DNA from: Flavobacterium azizsancarii
GTDB lineage: Bacteria; Bacteroidota; Bacteroidia; Flavobacteriales; Flavobacteriaceae
Assembly: GCF_027980145.1 (NCBI RefSeq)
Contig: NZ_JAMZNK010000022.1
Location: forward strand, 1-64,000
DNA length: 64,000 nucleotides
Direction of reading: 5' to 3'
Below, one piece after another: positions 54,291 to 63,217 of this stretch (positions are counted from its first letter, which is position 1; every line of letters begins with the position of its first letter). Below the pieces are notes generated by a model, which was not told the DNA's origin, made no database searches, and saw nothing but the letters and a program-made list of their open reading frames with translations. The translations under genes were made by a program, and so were the position numbers.

Positions 54291-55673
54291 ATGAAAAAAA
54301 TCTATCTACTATTTATAGCATTAGCAAGCACGTTTGCGGCAAATGCACAGCTTAGCTTTGGACATATTCAGAACCAGGTTCCTCGCGATCAAAGAGCTAT
54401 CAATGTATTCGACGTTAGAAAAGATACAACTGCATATAAAGGTATTAGTGTTGACATAGGTGGTGCATTTGCATTACAATTTCAAGCTATAAATTCGTTC
54501 AATCACCAAGGAGATTTTACGGGAACACCAAATGCCGGATACAGATTAAACAATCTGACTAACGATTTTAATTTACCTAATGCTAATATGACAATAGGTG
54601 CACAATTAGCAGATGGGGTACGTGTAAATCTAGACCTTTATCTTGCTTCGAGACACCACCATGAGACTTGGGTACAAGGTGGATACTTACAAATTGATAA
54701 GTTAGATTTCATTAAAAAAGGTCTTCTTGAAGATGTTATGAAATATACTACCATCAAGATAGGTCAAATGGAAAACAATTATGGTGATGCGCACTTTAGA
54801 AGAAGTAATAACGCTTATACTATCACAAACCCTTTTATTGGCAATAATATCATGGATGCTTTTACTACTGAAATGGGAGCTGAAATTTACTATAACAGAA
54901 GCGGTTTTGTAAGTATGATTGGAGTAACAAACTCTAAATTAAATCAAAACGTACAAGAAATTATTCCTGGACCTACTACTGCAATTACTCCAGATCAAAA
55001 TACGACTGTCAGCCCTACGATTTTGGCTAAACTAGGTTGGGACAAACAAGTTGATACTGATTTAAGAATCAGACTTACCGGATCTTATTATCATACAGCA
55101 AACTCAAGCGGAAACTTATATTCTTCAGACAGAGCAGGAAGCCGTTTTTATAGTGTTATGACTCACGCCGGTACAATTGGTTACCCAGCTAGTAATATTT
55201 TAGATTCTGAAAGTAATAAAGATACCGGGAGATTTAATCCGGGATTTGGCAACTGGGCTACATCATATATGATCAACCCGTTTGTAAAATATAAAGGTTT
55301 TGAATTCTTTGGTACTCTTGAATTTGCTTCAGGAGGTGATTATAAAGGAACAGATGATACACGTAATGTCAACCAATATGTTGGAGATTTAGTATACCGT
55401 TTTGGAAGCCACGAAAATTTATATGTTGGTGCTAAATACAACTTAGTAGATGGTAAATTAAGAAATAGTGATGCTGAGGCTGTTCAGGTAAACAGATTTG
55501 AAGCTGCAGCAGGTTGGTTTATGACTAAAAATATTTTGGCAAAACTTTCATACGTACAACAGAATTACAAAAACTACCAACAGTTTGGAAACGTAGGCGG
55601 AGTTTCAATGCCAAATGATTTTTACGGAGGAAAATTTGAAGGACTAATGTTTGAAGCGACAATTTCATTCTAA
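54291..55673 (+). CDS. Outer-membrane beta-barrel protein, porin-like
   Basis: This exported protein of 460 residues has a signal peptide at 1-19 (ends ANAQ). It contains many alternating strands with aromatic girdle residues (VRVNLDLYLASRHHHETW, VGGVSMPNDFYGGKFEG), and ends in a strand FEATISF with a C-terminal Phe, as expected of outer-membrane barrels. The HHH segment at about 122-124 is unusual. I do not recognise a specific family. It lies 6 bases after YceI paralog 2 and 6 bases before a third YceI-like gene, so the three products probably act together at the envelope. Confidence 0.75.
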   Translation: MKKIYLLFIALASTFAANAQLSFGHIQNQVPRDQRAINVFDVRKDTTAYKGISVDIGGAFALQFQAINSFNHQGDFTGTPNAGYRLNNLTNDFNLPNANMTIGAQLADGVRVNLDLYLASRHHHETWVQGGYLQIDKLDFIKKGLLEDVMKYTTIKIGQMENNYGDAHFRRSNNAYTITNPFIGNNIMDAFTTEMGAEIYYNRSGFVSMIGVTNSKLNQNVQEIIPGPTTAITPDQNTTVSPTILAKLGWDKQVDTDLRIRLTGSYYHTANSSGNLYSSDRAGSRFYSVMTHAGTIGYPASNILDSESNKDTGRFNPGFGNWATSYMINPFVKYKGFEFFGTLEFASGGDYKGTDDTRNVNQYVGDLVYRFGSHENLYVGAKYNLVDGKLRNSDAEAVQVNRFEAAAGWFMTKNILAKLSYVQQNYKNYQQFGNVGGVSMPNDFYGGKFEGLMFEATISF

Positions 55674-55678
55674 AAAAG

Positions 55679-56230
55679 ATGAACACAAGATTTTCAATCT
55701 TAATTATGGGTTTAGCAGTTTTATTTTTTTTCGGAAGTGCTAAACCCACTTTTTCAGCAGAAGATACAATCTTGGTAATAAATAAAGTTAAAATAGAAAT
55801 TACCGGAGTATCTACAGTAGGCAAATACAATTGTTCGAATACATTTTTGAAGAGAGATACCCTTTTTTTGAATTCAAACAAAAAAAATATCTTTAATACT
55901 GAAATCAAAATGTCTCAATTTGATTGTGGAAACAAAATCATGACTAAAGATTTACAGGGAACTGTAAAAATTAAACAATTCCCTAACAGTACTGTAACGA
56001 TCACAGATGTAAAACCATTTGGTAAAAATTACAAATGTAACCTTACCTTTTTAATCACTAATAAAACACTTAAATACAAAGATTTCATATTATACGGCTC
56101 TGATAATAATATTCATGGATCACTTGATTTAAATTTTTCTGATATTGAGTTACAAGCGCCCGTTAAAATGGCCGGCTTAATAAAAGTCAGAGATGAAATC
56201 GTAATTAATTTTAGTTTATATAAAAACTAA
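55679..56230 (+). CDS. YceI-like exported protein, divergent member
   Basis: This exported protein of 183 residues has a signal peptide at 1-27 (ends PTFSA). The mature part has the YceI pattern (KVKIEITGVSTVGKYNC, LQGTVKIKQFPNSTVTI, GSLDLNFSDIELQAP) but with little direct identity to the two paralogs nearby, and three cysteines. It is the third gene of the operon. A strong terminator follows at 56294. Confidence 0.7.
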   Translation: MNTRFSILIMGLAVLFFFGSAKPTFSAEDTILVINKVKIEITGVSTVGKYNCSNTFLKRDTLFLNSNKKNIFNTEIKMSQFDCGNKIMTKDLQGTVKIKQFPNSTVTITDVKPFGKNYKCNLTFLITNKTLKYKDFILYGSDNNIHGSLDLNFSDIELQAPVKMAGLIKVRDEIVINFSLYKN

Positions 56231-56293
56231 AGGATTACAAATCTTCTGTTTTTTTTTTAAAATATTTTCATGTTTTTTTTATTTAATACCCTG

Positions 56294-56324
56294 AAAAGGT
56301 ACCTCAGTTTGAGGTACCTTTTTG
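56294..56324 (+). terminator. Terminator of the YceI/barrel operon
   Basis: AAAAGGTACCTCA pairs perfectly with TGAGGTACCTTTT around a GTT loop. T-rich DNA follows. A short open frame at 56270-56461 reads across it and is not believable. Confidence 0.8.
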
Positions 56325-56498
56325 ATTTAGAAAAAAAACGAAACTATAATTTTATGTTTATAAAAACTTGGCACGAGAATTGCCTAGCTCTTAAAAGAAA
56401 AATAATCTTACAAAGAGCTCAATCATTTTTAAATATGTATCTTTATTTTTCAGCTTTATAACCTTTTAATTTTAATAACCTTAAAAAAATCAATTATC

Positions 56499-56864
56499 AT
56501 GAAAAAACAAATTCTAAGCTTAGCTGTTATCGCTTTATTGGCATTCGCTGTTCAATCTTGTAAAAAAGAAGAACCAAAATTAACAGAAGAAGAATTAACT
56601 CTTGGAAACAAAGTTGATACTTTGGCAACAGACGTTAAAGAAATCAAGGACAGCGCGGTAACCAAAACTGAAGGTGCTGCACAAGACGTTAAGGATGCTA
56701 CTAAAAAAGCAGCCGATGATGTTGAAAACGCTGCTAAAAAAACGGCTACTGACGTAAAAGACGCTACAAAAAAAGGCGCTGAGAAAGTAGAAAATGCTGC
56801 TAAAGTTGCTAAAGACGGAACAGTAAAAACTGCTAAAGAAGTTAATGAAGCTTTGAAAAAGTAA
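56499..56864 (+). CDS. Small lipoprotein with 11-residue helical repeats
   Basis: This exported lipoprotein of 121 residues has a signal peptide ending FAVQSC, with C21 as the lipidated residue. From residue 60 to the end it is a run of imperfect 11-residue units rich in K, A, D and T (DVKDATKKAAD, DVENAAKKTAT, DVKDATKKGAE, KVENAAKVAKD). Such units form amphipathic helices as in LEA-like or apolipoprotein-type proteins. It probably coats a membrane or stabilises the envelope, which is an inference. The spacer before it has the operon terminator only. Confidence 0.8.
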   Translation: MKKQILSLAVIALLAFAVQSCKKEEPKLTEEELTLGNKVDTLATDVKEIKDSAVTKTEGAAQDVKDATKKAADDVENAAKKTATDVKDATKKGAEKVENAAKVAKDGTVKTAKEVNEALKK

Positions 56865-56886
56865 TTTCTCTTAAAATTCAAAATTG

Positions 56887-56917
56887 AACCACTCGTTACA
56901 ACGGGTGGTTTTTTTTT
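56887..56917 (+). terminator. Terminator of the helical-repeat lipoprotein gene
   Basis: AACCAC-t-CGT and ACG-g-GTGGTT pair around TACA, followed by nine T. Confidence 0.85.
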
Positions 56918-56977
56918 ATGCAAAAAAGTGAATGAATATTTTTTGTATTTTTACAATCAAATTTAGAAGACTACAAC

Positions 56978-57619
56978 ATGCATTTTATATCACAAGAACT
57001 AGAAGACTATATCGAACAACATTCTGAAAAAGAGCCGGAATTATTAGCGAAACTAAACAAAGAAACGTATCAGAAAATACTTTTGCCAAGAATGTTAAGC
57101 GGACATTTTCAGGGACGTGTTCTCAGTATGTTGTCTAAATTGATTCGTCCGGTGAATATTCTTGAAATTGGTACTTATACAGGCTATGCTGCCTTGTGTT
57201 TGTGTGAAGGAATGCAAGAAAGCGGGCAATTGCATACTATTGATATTAAAGAAGAATTGGTTGATTTTCAGAGAAAATATTTTGACGCTTCGCCTTGGGG
57301 AAAACAAATTTTTCAGCATTTAGGAGAAGCTGTTACTATTATTCCAAATCTGGATGTGAAATTTGATTTAGTTTTCATAGACGCTGACAAAGAAAACTAT
57401 CTGAATTATTGGGAAATGATTGTTCCTAAAATGAATAAGGGCGGAATCATTTTATCTGATAATGTTTTATGGAGCGGTAAAATCCTTGAACCTGTTCATC
57501 CCAATGATGTGAGTACAAAAGTACTTTTAGAATATAACTTGCTTTTGAAAAATGATCCCAGAGTAGAGACGGTCTTATTACCAATTCGTGATGGTTTGAC
57601 GGTTAGTCGGGTGCTTTAG
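56978..57619 (+). CDS. Class I O-methyltransferase (COMT-like)
   Basis: This cytosolic SAM-dependent, metal-dependent O-methyltransferase has 213 residues. The SAM loop EIGTYTGYAAL is at 63-73. The metal and active-site residues fit the family: D135 in FIDADKENY, and D161/N162 in ILSDNVLW. The N-terminal helices are those of the caffeoyl-CoA methyltransferase family. Substrate unknown; likely a catechol-type compound. It is a single gene after a terminator. Confidence 0.92.
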   Translation: MHFISQELEDYIEQHSEKEPELLAKLNKETYQKILLPRMLSGHFQGRVLSMLSKLIRPVNILEIGTYTGYAALCLCEGMQESGQLHTIDIKEELVDFQRKYFDASPWGKQIFQHLGEAVTIIPNLDVKFDLVFIDADKENYLNYWEMIVPKMNKGGIILSDNVLWSGKILEPVHPNDVSTKVLLEYNLLLKNDPRVETVLLPIRDGLTVSRVL

Positions 57620-57760
57620 TCACATCTTGTTCAGTTCACACAAGAAACTCGACAAAGATTGGCGAATATCTGAACGGAAATACTAGTGTGATCTCTCCTT
57701 CGTCGAGATGACAAACTTTGTGGTTACTTCTCTATTTACCCATTCTTTAACTTAATGATA
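57620..57760. repeat. Remnant of a CGAGATGACA-type dispersed repeat
   Basis: TCTCTCCTTCGTCGAGATGA (57691-57710) followed by CAAAC resembles a half of the dispersed palindromes that contain TTCG-TCGAGATGACA. A loosely complementary half is near 57655 (CTCGACAAAGATTGGCGA). The match is imperfect and the element looks degraded. Confidence 0.35.
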
Positions 57761-57796
57761 TTGTTCTTTAACCAGAGGTAAATAGATCGAATTAAA

Positions 57797-57839
57797 AAAG
57801 GCTTTAGCCAAAACGTAACGTTTTGGCTAAAGCCTTTTA
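57797..57839. repeat. Palindrome with GGCTTTAGCC core
   Basis: AAAAGGCTTTAGCCAAAACG and its complement face each other with almost no loop, forming a stem of about 21 bp. The outer GGCTTTAGCC core is shared with the element at 1593-1634, but the inner bases differ and remain complementary. Both copies lie between convergent genes, and this one may act as a terminator for both sides. Confidence 0.7.
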
Positions 57840-57904
57840 TTTTGTTTTGAATTCCCAGCTCTCCGGTTAAGGCAGAAGACGATTCAATAAATAACTCCTA
57901 AAAA

Positions 57905-58468
57905 TTACCCTGGAAAATATTGAGGTTTTAGTTTTCTGTAAACCAAATAAATCAAAAATCCGAAAAGTGCTCCAAAGAAATAACCTGTAAGGATGTCTCC
58001 CGGATAATGCAATCCTAAGTAAATTCTACTGTAAGCAAAAATTAACGGCCATAAAAACAAGAATCCTAAATACTTGAAATGGCGTTTTAGAACCAGAAAC
58101 AAGAAAGTAGCAACTGCCATTGTATTCGCTGCATGTCCTGAAAAGAAACTATATGATTTTCTGACTTGAACTACACGAATAAACGAATTGATTTCGGGAT
58201 TATTACAAGGACGCAAACGCTGAAAAGTGTATTTAAACAAATTCGTTGCCTGATCTGTAAAAGCAATCAAAACCGCGATAAACAGTAGTAAATATAAGGT
58301 TTGCTTTCCCCCTATTTTTTTATAAATAAGATAAAACAACAGTATGAAAAATGGGGTCCAATATAACTGATTGGTGATTATAAGCCAAAGTTTATCGTAT
58401 GTTTCAGAACCTAAACCATTAAGATATACCAAGAGACTGGTATCTAATTCTTTTATTTTTTCGAGCAT
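57905..58468 (-). CDS. PAP2-family membrane phosphatase
   Basis: This integral membrane phosphatase of 187 residues has five or six hydrophobic segments. The three PAP2 motifs are present: K79 to R86-P87 in KYTFQRLRP, the SGH motif S110-G111-H112 and SRIYLGLHYPGD with R148, H154 and D158. Such enzymes often recycle undecaprenyl pyrophosphate or dephosphorylate lipids, which cannot be decided here. The first base of its ATG overlaps the TatA-like stop, so the pair is likely coupled. Confidence 0.94.
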   Translation of the reverse strand: MLEKIKELDTSLLVYLNGLGSETYDKLWLIITNQLYWTPFFILLFYLIYKKIGGKQTLYLLLFIAVLIAFTDQATNLFKYTFQRLRPCNNPEINSFIRVVQVRKSYSFFSGHAANTMAVATFLFLVLKRHFKYLGFLFLWPLIFAYSRIYLGLHYPGDILTGYFFGALFGFLIYLVYRKLKPQYFPG

Positions 58469-58827
58469 TACATTTGGCGTTTTACAGGTCCTGAGATAGA
58501 ATCAATATCTTCTTTTACTTTATCTATTTCTGTGGGCGTATCACCTAACAAATTTGAAGTTAGATTTGTAGTATCTCCTAACAGGTTCGTTTTGGCATCA
58601 TTAATCTGAGCATTGATATTACCTGTTATACTATTCAGAGAATTGGCATCAAGGCCATTCGCTTCAGCTCCTTTTTGAATTTCGCTTTTAATATCGTTGG
58701 TTGCATTTTTTAATTGCGCCATTGCTTTACCCATTGTGCGGGCAATTTCAGGCACTTTGTCTGAACCAAAAAGCATTAACACTATAAACAGTATAAAAAC
58801 TAATTCTCCTCCTCCTATACCAAACAT
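58468..58827 (-). CDS. TatA-family twin-arginine translocase subunit
   Basis: This 119-residue membrane protein has one N-terminal membrane segment (about 5-20), followed by the TatA-type amphipathic region (GSDKVPEIARTMGKAMAQLK, 20 residues). The acidic tail rich in T, N and L with repeated NLLGDT units is longer than in E. coli TatA. It heads the two-gene unit with the PAP2 gene. TatC is not in this window, so a role in translocation relies on a distant tatC. Confidence 0.9.
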   Translation of the reverse strand: MFGIGGGELVFILFIVLMLFGSDKVPEIARTMGKAMAQLKNATNDIKSEIQKGAEANGLDANSLNSITGNINAQINDAKTNLLGDTTNLTSNLLGDTPTEIDKVKEDIDSISGPVKRQM

Positions 58828-58889
58828 ATCTTTTATTTTTGTGTGTTACAAAGATATTAAATTTTGCAACTGACAACTTTAAAATTTAC

Positions 58890-58921
58890 TTAAAAAAAAA
58901 AGACTCTTTTCAGAGTCTTTA
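58890..58921 (-). terminator. Terminator of the M1 aminopeptidase gene
   Basis: AAAGACTC and GAGTCTTT form a perfect stem, and on the minus strand nine or more T follow. It separates the peptidase gene from the TatA-like gene. Confidence 0.85.
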
Positions 58922-58927
58922 AGTGTA

Positions 58928-61171
58928 TTATTGATCAAATTTTGATTTCACTTCAACTTTTGGCCAGGAGTTATTGGTTACATCAATATCTGCTGTCATT
59001 AATTTTGGATCTATCTGAATGCTTTTTATTGCTTTTGAAGTTGCATAAACTTTCTTAGCTGTATCATTATTTTTTCTCCAGATTTGGGCCGGATATTGAT
59101 AATTATCTTTCGTTCCGTCTTCATAGGTAATTTCAACAATAATTGGCATAATCATTCCGCCCGGCTTGTTAAATTCTACTTCATAGAAATATTTAGGCGT
59201 TTTAATTTCTGCTTTTTCCTCAGCAGTAAAAGTCTCATTGATATAATCCGCCAATGGCTTTACATCTTCAACTTTTAATGGCTTTTTCTTAGACGCATTT
59301 ACCTCAGCATTATCTCCGGCAACTAAATACACGAATGGTCCTTTCTCAAAACCAAAACGTCCTTTTCTCACCTTTACATCTTTAATATCAGCTGTTGGAG
59401 TATCAGAAACGTAGTATTGTTTTACATCTTTGATTCCTATATCTACAAAATCAGTTGAATAAAACCAGCCTCTAAAAAACCAGTCTAAATCTACTGCCGA
59501 AGCATCTTCCATAGTTCTAAAGAAATCCTCAGGAGTTGGATGTTTAAATTTCCATCTGTTTGCATATGTTTTAAAAGCATAATCAAACAATTCTCTTCCC
59601 ATTACTACTTCTCTTAAAATATTAAGACCTGTAGCGGGTTTTCCGTAGGCATTATTTCCAAATTGATGAATCGTTTCAGAGTTTGACATAATTGGCTCTA
59701 AAAACTTTTGGTCTCCGCTCATATAAGGAACAATATTTTTTGCAGGACCACGTCTTGAAGGAAAATTTGGATCTAATTCCTGTTCTGCAAGATATTCTAA
59801 AAACGAATTTAAACCTTCGTCCATCCAGCTCCATTGACGCTCATCTGAGTTTACAATCATTGGAAAGAAATTATGTCCTACTTCGTGAATTACCACACCA
59901 ATCATTCCGTTTTTAATCTCTTTACTAGTTACTCCATTTTCGTCAGGACGACCAAAATTCCAACAAATCATTGGATATTCCATCCCCTGATCTTCTGCAG
60001 AAACTGATACTGCTTTTGGATAAGGATAATCGAAAGTACGAGCTGAATAACTTCTTAAAGTATGCGCCACAGTCATGGTCGAAGTTTCTCCCCAAAGCGG
60101 ATTTGCTTCTTTTGGATAAACAGATTCAGCCATTACCACTTTATTTCCAATCTTTACGGCCATTGCATCGTAAATAAACTTTCTTGAAGAAGCAATTCCA
60201 AAATCACGTACATTTTTAGCACTAAATTTCCATGTTTTTTTCTTATCAGAAAAACCTTTTTCCGCTGCCTCAGCTTCAGCTTGTGTTACAATTACAACGG
60301 GTTTATCAAATGATTTCTGAGCCTGTTCGTAACGTTTTACCTGTTCTGGCGTAAAAACTTCACTTCTGTTTGTCAGTTCTCCCGTAGCATCAATTACGTG
60401 ATCCGCAGGAACTGTAATATTTACATCAAAATTACCAAATGGTAATGCAAATTCTCCGCTTCCCCAGAACTGCATATTTTGCCAGCCTTCAACATCATTG
60501 TAAACGGCCATTCTTGGATAAAACTGAGCAATTACATATAATTTATTTCCGTCTTTCTCAAACGATTCATAACCGGAACGTCCGCCACCTTCTTTTCTGT
60601 AATTATTAATATTGTACCACCATTTTATAGCCATCGAAATTTTCTCTCCTGGCTTTAATGGAGTAACCAGATTAATACGCATCATGGTTTCGTTGATTGT
60701 ATAAGACATTGGGTTGCCTTTTGCATCCTTAACATATTCAATATTAAAACCGCGTTCTAAATCTTTTTTCAAATATTTACCTGAGAAACTTTCAAGAGGC
60801 AAAACCTGATTAATTTTTTCACTTTCTGCAAGTGATGTCTGGGTCTTTGCCTTTGCCTGATTCTGATCTAACTGAATCCACAGATAATCTAAACTATCCG
60901 GAGAATTGTTTGAATAGGTGATTACCTCAGAACCATTTATTTTTGAATTTTTATCATCTAATTCAATATCAATTTTATAATCTGCCTGTTGTTGATAATA
61001 CGCCGGTCCCGGAGCTCCAGATGCTGTACGAAACATATTAGGCGTTGCTAGCAAATCATACATTTGACTGAATTTGTTAGTATCGTATTTCCCTTGCTGT
61101 TTTGGAGCAACTGTTTTGTCCTGAGCGATTAAAATCGCAGGAAAAATCAATAATAATGAAAGTTTTTTCAT
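58928..61171 (-). CDS. M1-family metalloaminopeptidase, exported
   Basis: This exported zinc metallopeptidase of 747 residues has a signal peptide at about 1-16 (ends LIAQ). The zinc site is HEVGH (H429, E430, H433) with E452 in WMDEGLNSF as the third ligand. The exopeptidase motif is GMEYP (396-400), in place of the classical GAMEN, as often in Bacteroidota. N-terminal beta domain and C-terminal part are of normal size. It is a single gene with its own terminator. It probably degrades peptides in the periplasm or at the surface. Confidence 0.92.
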   Translation of the reverse strand: MKKLSLLLIFPAILIAQDKTVAPKQQGKYDTNKFSQMYDLLATPNMFRTASGAPGPAYYQQQADYKIDIELDDKNSKINGSEVITYSNNSPDSLDYLWIQLDQNQAKAKTQTSLAESEKINQVLPLESFSGKYLKKDLERGFNIEYVKDAKGNPMSYTINETMMRINLVTPLKPGEKISMAIKWWYNINNYRKEGGGRSGYESFEKDGNKLYVIAQFYPRMAVYNDVEGWQNMQFWGSGEFALPFGNFDVNITVPADHVIDATGELTNRSEVFTPEQVKRYEQAQKSFDKPVVIVTQAEAEAAEKGFSDKKKTWKFSAKNVRDFGIASSRKFIYDAMAVKIGNKVVMAESVYPKEANPLWGETSTMTVAHTLRSYSARTFDYPYPKAVSVSAEDQGMEYPMICWNFGRPDENGVTSKEIKNGMIGVVIHEVGHNFFPMIVNSDERQWSWMDEGLNSFLEYLAEQELDPNFPSRRGPAKNIVPYMSGDQKFLEPIMSNSETIHQFGNNAYGKPATGLNILREVVMGRELFDYAFKTYANRWKFKHPTPEDFFRTMEDASAVDLDWFFRGWFYSTDFVDIGIKDVKQYYVSDTPTADIKDVKVRKGRFGFEKGPFVYLVAGDNAEVNASKKKPLKVEDVKPLADYINETFTAEEKAEIKTPKYFYEVEFNKPGGMIMPIIVEITYEDGTKDNYQYPAQIWRKNNDTAKKVYATSKAIKSIQIDPKLMTADIDVTNNSWPKVEVKSKFDQ

Positions 61172-61237
61172 AAATTTTTAATGGTAATTTTGTCAGGTTG
61201 TGAAAATAATAATTAAAACAATATTTTTACCTATTAT

Positions 61238-61744
61238 TTAATACTTTAACACTTCTTTTCTTGAAGATTCTGTAAAGAGAACACTCTTTTTAGTTCCAAA
61301 TGCTGTAATATGTGTAATGTTTTGCTGTTCAGCGTTCCAATCGACCAAAACAGTATTTGAAATTTCGATTGTTTTAAACTTACTAATGTCTGTTATTCTG
61401 GAATAACAAACCAAAACATCTCCTGCCTCAACTTCTTTAGATAAAAAAGTAATGGGCTTTGACTGACCGTTTATTTTTATAGTAAAATTTTCAGCGAGAT
61501 ATCTCTTCAACAAATCAACATCAGCCTGAGTTTCCTTATCAGTTCCCACGAATGTTTTTTGATGGTATTTCTTTTCCATTCCATTATTCAAATCGTCGAT
61601 AAAAATTCGAGCAGTGATTTGAATCATTTTTTTCTCAGCGGCATAATTGACCTGAAAAACTCCCATATAAAATTTATGGAATGAAAAAGCAGAAAGCGAT
61701 AAAAATAATATCCCTACCAGAGGATAAATTAATCTATTTTTCAT
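61238..61744 (-). CDS. DUF6702-family exported protein
   Basis: This exported protein of 168 residues has an N-terminal signal or anchor segment (about 6-23, LVGILFLSLSAFSFHKF). The domain with VNYAAEKKMIQITARIFIDD (20 residues) and ITHITAFGTKKSVLF matches a Bacteroidota DUF6702-like family. Function unknown. Its first four bases overlap the end of the neighbouring paralog gene, so it is the last gene of the four-gene operon. The family number is given with moderate certainty. Confidence 0.75.
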   Translation of the reverse strand: MKNRLIYPLVGILFLSLSAFSFHKFYMGVFQVNYAAEKKMIQITARIFIDDLNNGMEKKYHQKTFVGTDKETQADVDLLKRYLAENFTIKINGQSKPITFLSKEVEAGDVLVCYSRITDISKFKTIEISNTVLVDWNAEQQNITHITAFGTKKSVLFTESSRKEVLKY

Positions 61745-62493
61745 TTTCCGGAAACACTCACTTTTTTGAATTCTTTATTTTTAGTAATTAAAAAATCCAT
61801 TAGTTCAAATTTTTGTTCAGGATCAAGATGCTTTTTTGACTCTGCATCATTTGAGCAATACATCAAAAACAATTCGATCTCATCCTCTTTTAACCCCAAT
61901 GTATTGGTAAAAAAATCAGGTTTGAAATTTGCTCTTGAATATTCTATAAAGGCCATATCAGATATAGTCTCTTCTTTTACTTCGTCATTTTTAGAGAGTA
62001 ATTTTTTAACATCTTTAAAAATACGTACAAAATCAGTTCCATATTTAATAGTCTGATCAGAATACATTGCTATATTTTTTGCCGTAGACTGCTGATCATC
62101 TTCAAACTGCATATCAACAATTTTTTGCGAATTGCCACTAAGTACTTTTACTTTTAGATCTTTATGAACCAAAACTTCTTTAAGTTCGTTGCTTACCAAA
62201 GTCAGGGACACTGCAAAAAGAACTTCTGCACAATCTTTCTCTGTTAAAACAATCTTTTTTGACTGAAATGCCAAACCTGTAAACAACAAAGTATCTTTAG
62301 GTTTTGCCATAATATCAAATAATCCGTTTGTCCCAATAAAGGTTCTGATATTTGCATTTACATTCAATACATAACCACTTTCGATCGCCAGAGTTTTATT
62401 TACTGCCTGACCATGTAGAGGTTTCCTTCCATTTTGCCCAAGTATAATTTGACAAAATAAGCACACAACGAGTATTCCTAGTTTATTTTTCAT
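61741..62493 (-). CDS. Exported CarboxypepD_reg-like protein, paralog 3
   Basis: This exported protein of 250 residues has a signal peptide at 1-19 (ends ILGQ) and then a carboxypeptidase-regulatory-like beta sandwich (about 25-110, KPLHGQAVNK, GLFDIMAKPKDTLLFTGLAF). The C-terminal half lacks the SGRTAMLKKE signature of its two upstream paralogs but keeps a related ending (FLMYCSNDAE, FELMDFLITKNKEFKK). It overlaps the gene before it by 11 bases and the gene after it by 4. Confidence 0.75.
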   Translation of the reverse strand: MKNKLGILVVCLFCQIILGQNGRKPLHGQAVNKTLAIESGYVLNVNANIRTFIGTNGLFDIMAKPKDTLLFTGLAFQSKKIVLTEKDCAEVLFAVSLTLVSNELKEVLVHKDLKVKVLSGNSQKIVDMQFEDDQQSTAKNIAMYSDQTIKYGTDFVRIFKDVKKLLSKNDEVKEETISDMAFIEYSRANFKPDFFTNTLGLKEDEIELFLMYCSNDAESKKHLDPEQKFELMDFLITKNKEFKKVSVSGK

Positions 62494-63217
62494 TTTCGAG
62501 AATTGTTAGATATTTCCTTGCTAAATCTGTTATTAAAAACATACTCATTGTTTTGTTTTTCGTATCCAAAGATACGGCAAATTCAGCATCATCTACACAA
62601 TATAATTGAAATCCTTTGATATCAGCCACCGGAATTCTCAATCTATTCGTATAATAATTCTCATCAAAAAGGTATTCTATTTTTCGAAAAAGCATCTCTT
62701 TTTTCTCGACGTTTACCTCTTTTTTAAGCATTGCAGTTCGTCCGGAAATTGCATTAAGTAACTTATCTACAGAAGTTGAAGTTGCTGTATACACTTTTCT
62801 TTCTGCGGCTGTATATTTTTTTTGACCATAAGGAATTACACCCAAATTCTCAGCTGTAATATTTGCATTTTCGTTTACAACAACCTCTTTCAATTCTATT
62901 TCTTTAGCGTTCATTTTGATCACAATAGAACTTGAATTTATATCTTCAATTGTAATACGGCGTTTAACAGGATCTAAATTTACTGCCGAAAAAACCAGCA
63001 CATCGCCTTCTTTTACAACAATAGAAAATATCCCGCTAACATCTGAAACTGCCGTAACCTGTGTTGTATTATTAATAATATTTACGCCTTCAACATTAGA
63101 GGACTGCTCAAAGATTTGTCCGGTAATTTGTTTTGAAACTACATTTTGACCAAAACCTACCTGAACAATGAGCAAAAGAAAAAGTATTTGTAATGTGTTA
63201 TTTATTTTCACGTGCAA
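62483..63217 (-). CDS. Exported CarboxypepD_reg-like protein, paralog 2
   Basis: This exported protein of 244 residues has a signal peptide at about 1-23 (ends VGFGQ). It has a CarboxypepD_reg-like sandwich (about 28-115, KQITGQIFEQ, SGIFSIVVKEGDVLVFSAVN) and a second conserved part shared with paralog 1: GQKKYTAAERKVYTAT, SGRTAMLKKE, RLRIPVADIKGF. It overlaps the upstream gene by 20 bases. The shared motifs are not ones I can tie to a known family or function. Confidence 0.75.
   Translation of the reverse strand: MHVKINNTLQILFLLLIVQVGFGQNVVSKQITGQIFEQSSNVEGVNIINNTTQVTAVSDVSGIFSIVVKEGDVLVFSAVNLDPVKRRITIEDINSSSIVIKMNAKEIELKEVVVNENANITAENLGVIPYGQKKYTAAERKVYTATSTSVDKLLNAISGRTAMLKKEVNVEKKEMLFRKIEYLFDENYYTNRLRIPVADIKGFQLYCVDDAEFAVSLDTKNKTMSMFLITDLARKYLTILENEK

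Noticed and set aside
56270..56461. 63-codon open frame after the YceI/barrel operon
   Set aside because: It runs through a strong terminator hairpin, has no protein-like composition and no recognisable domain.
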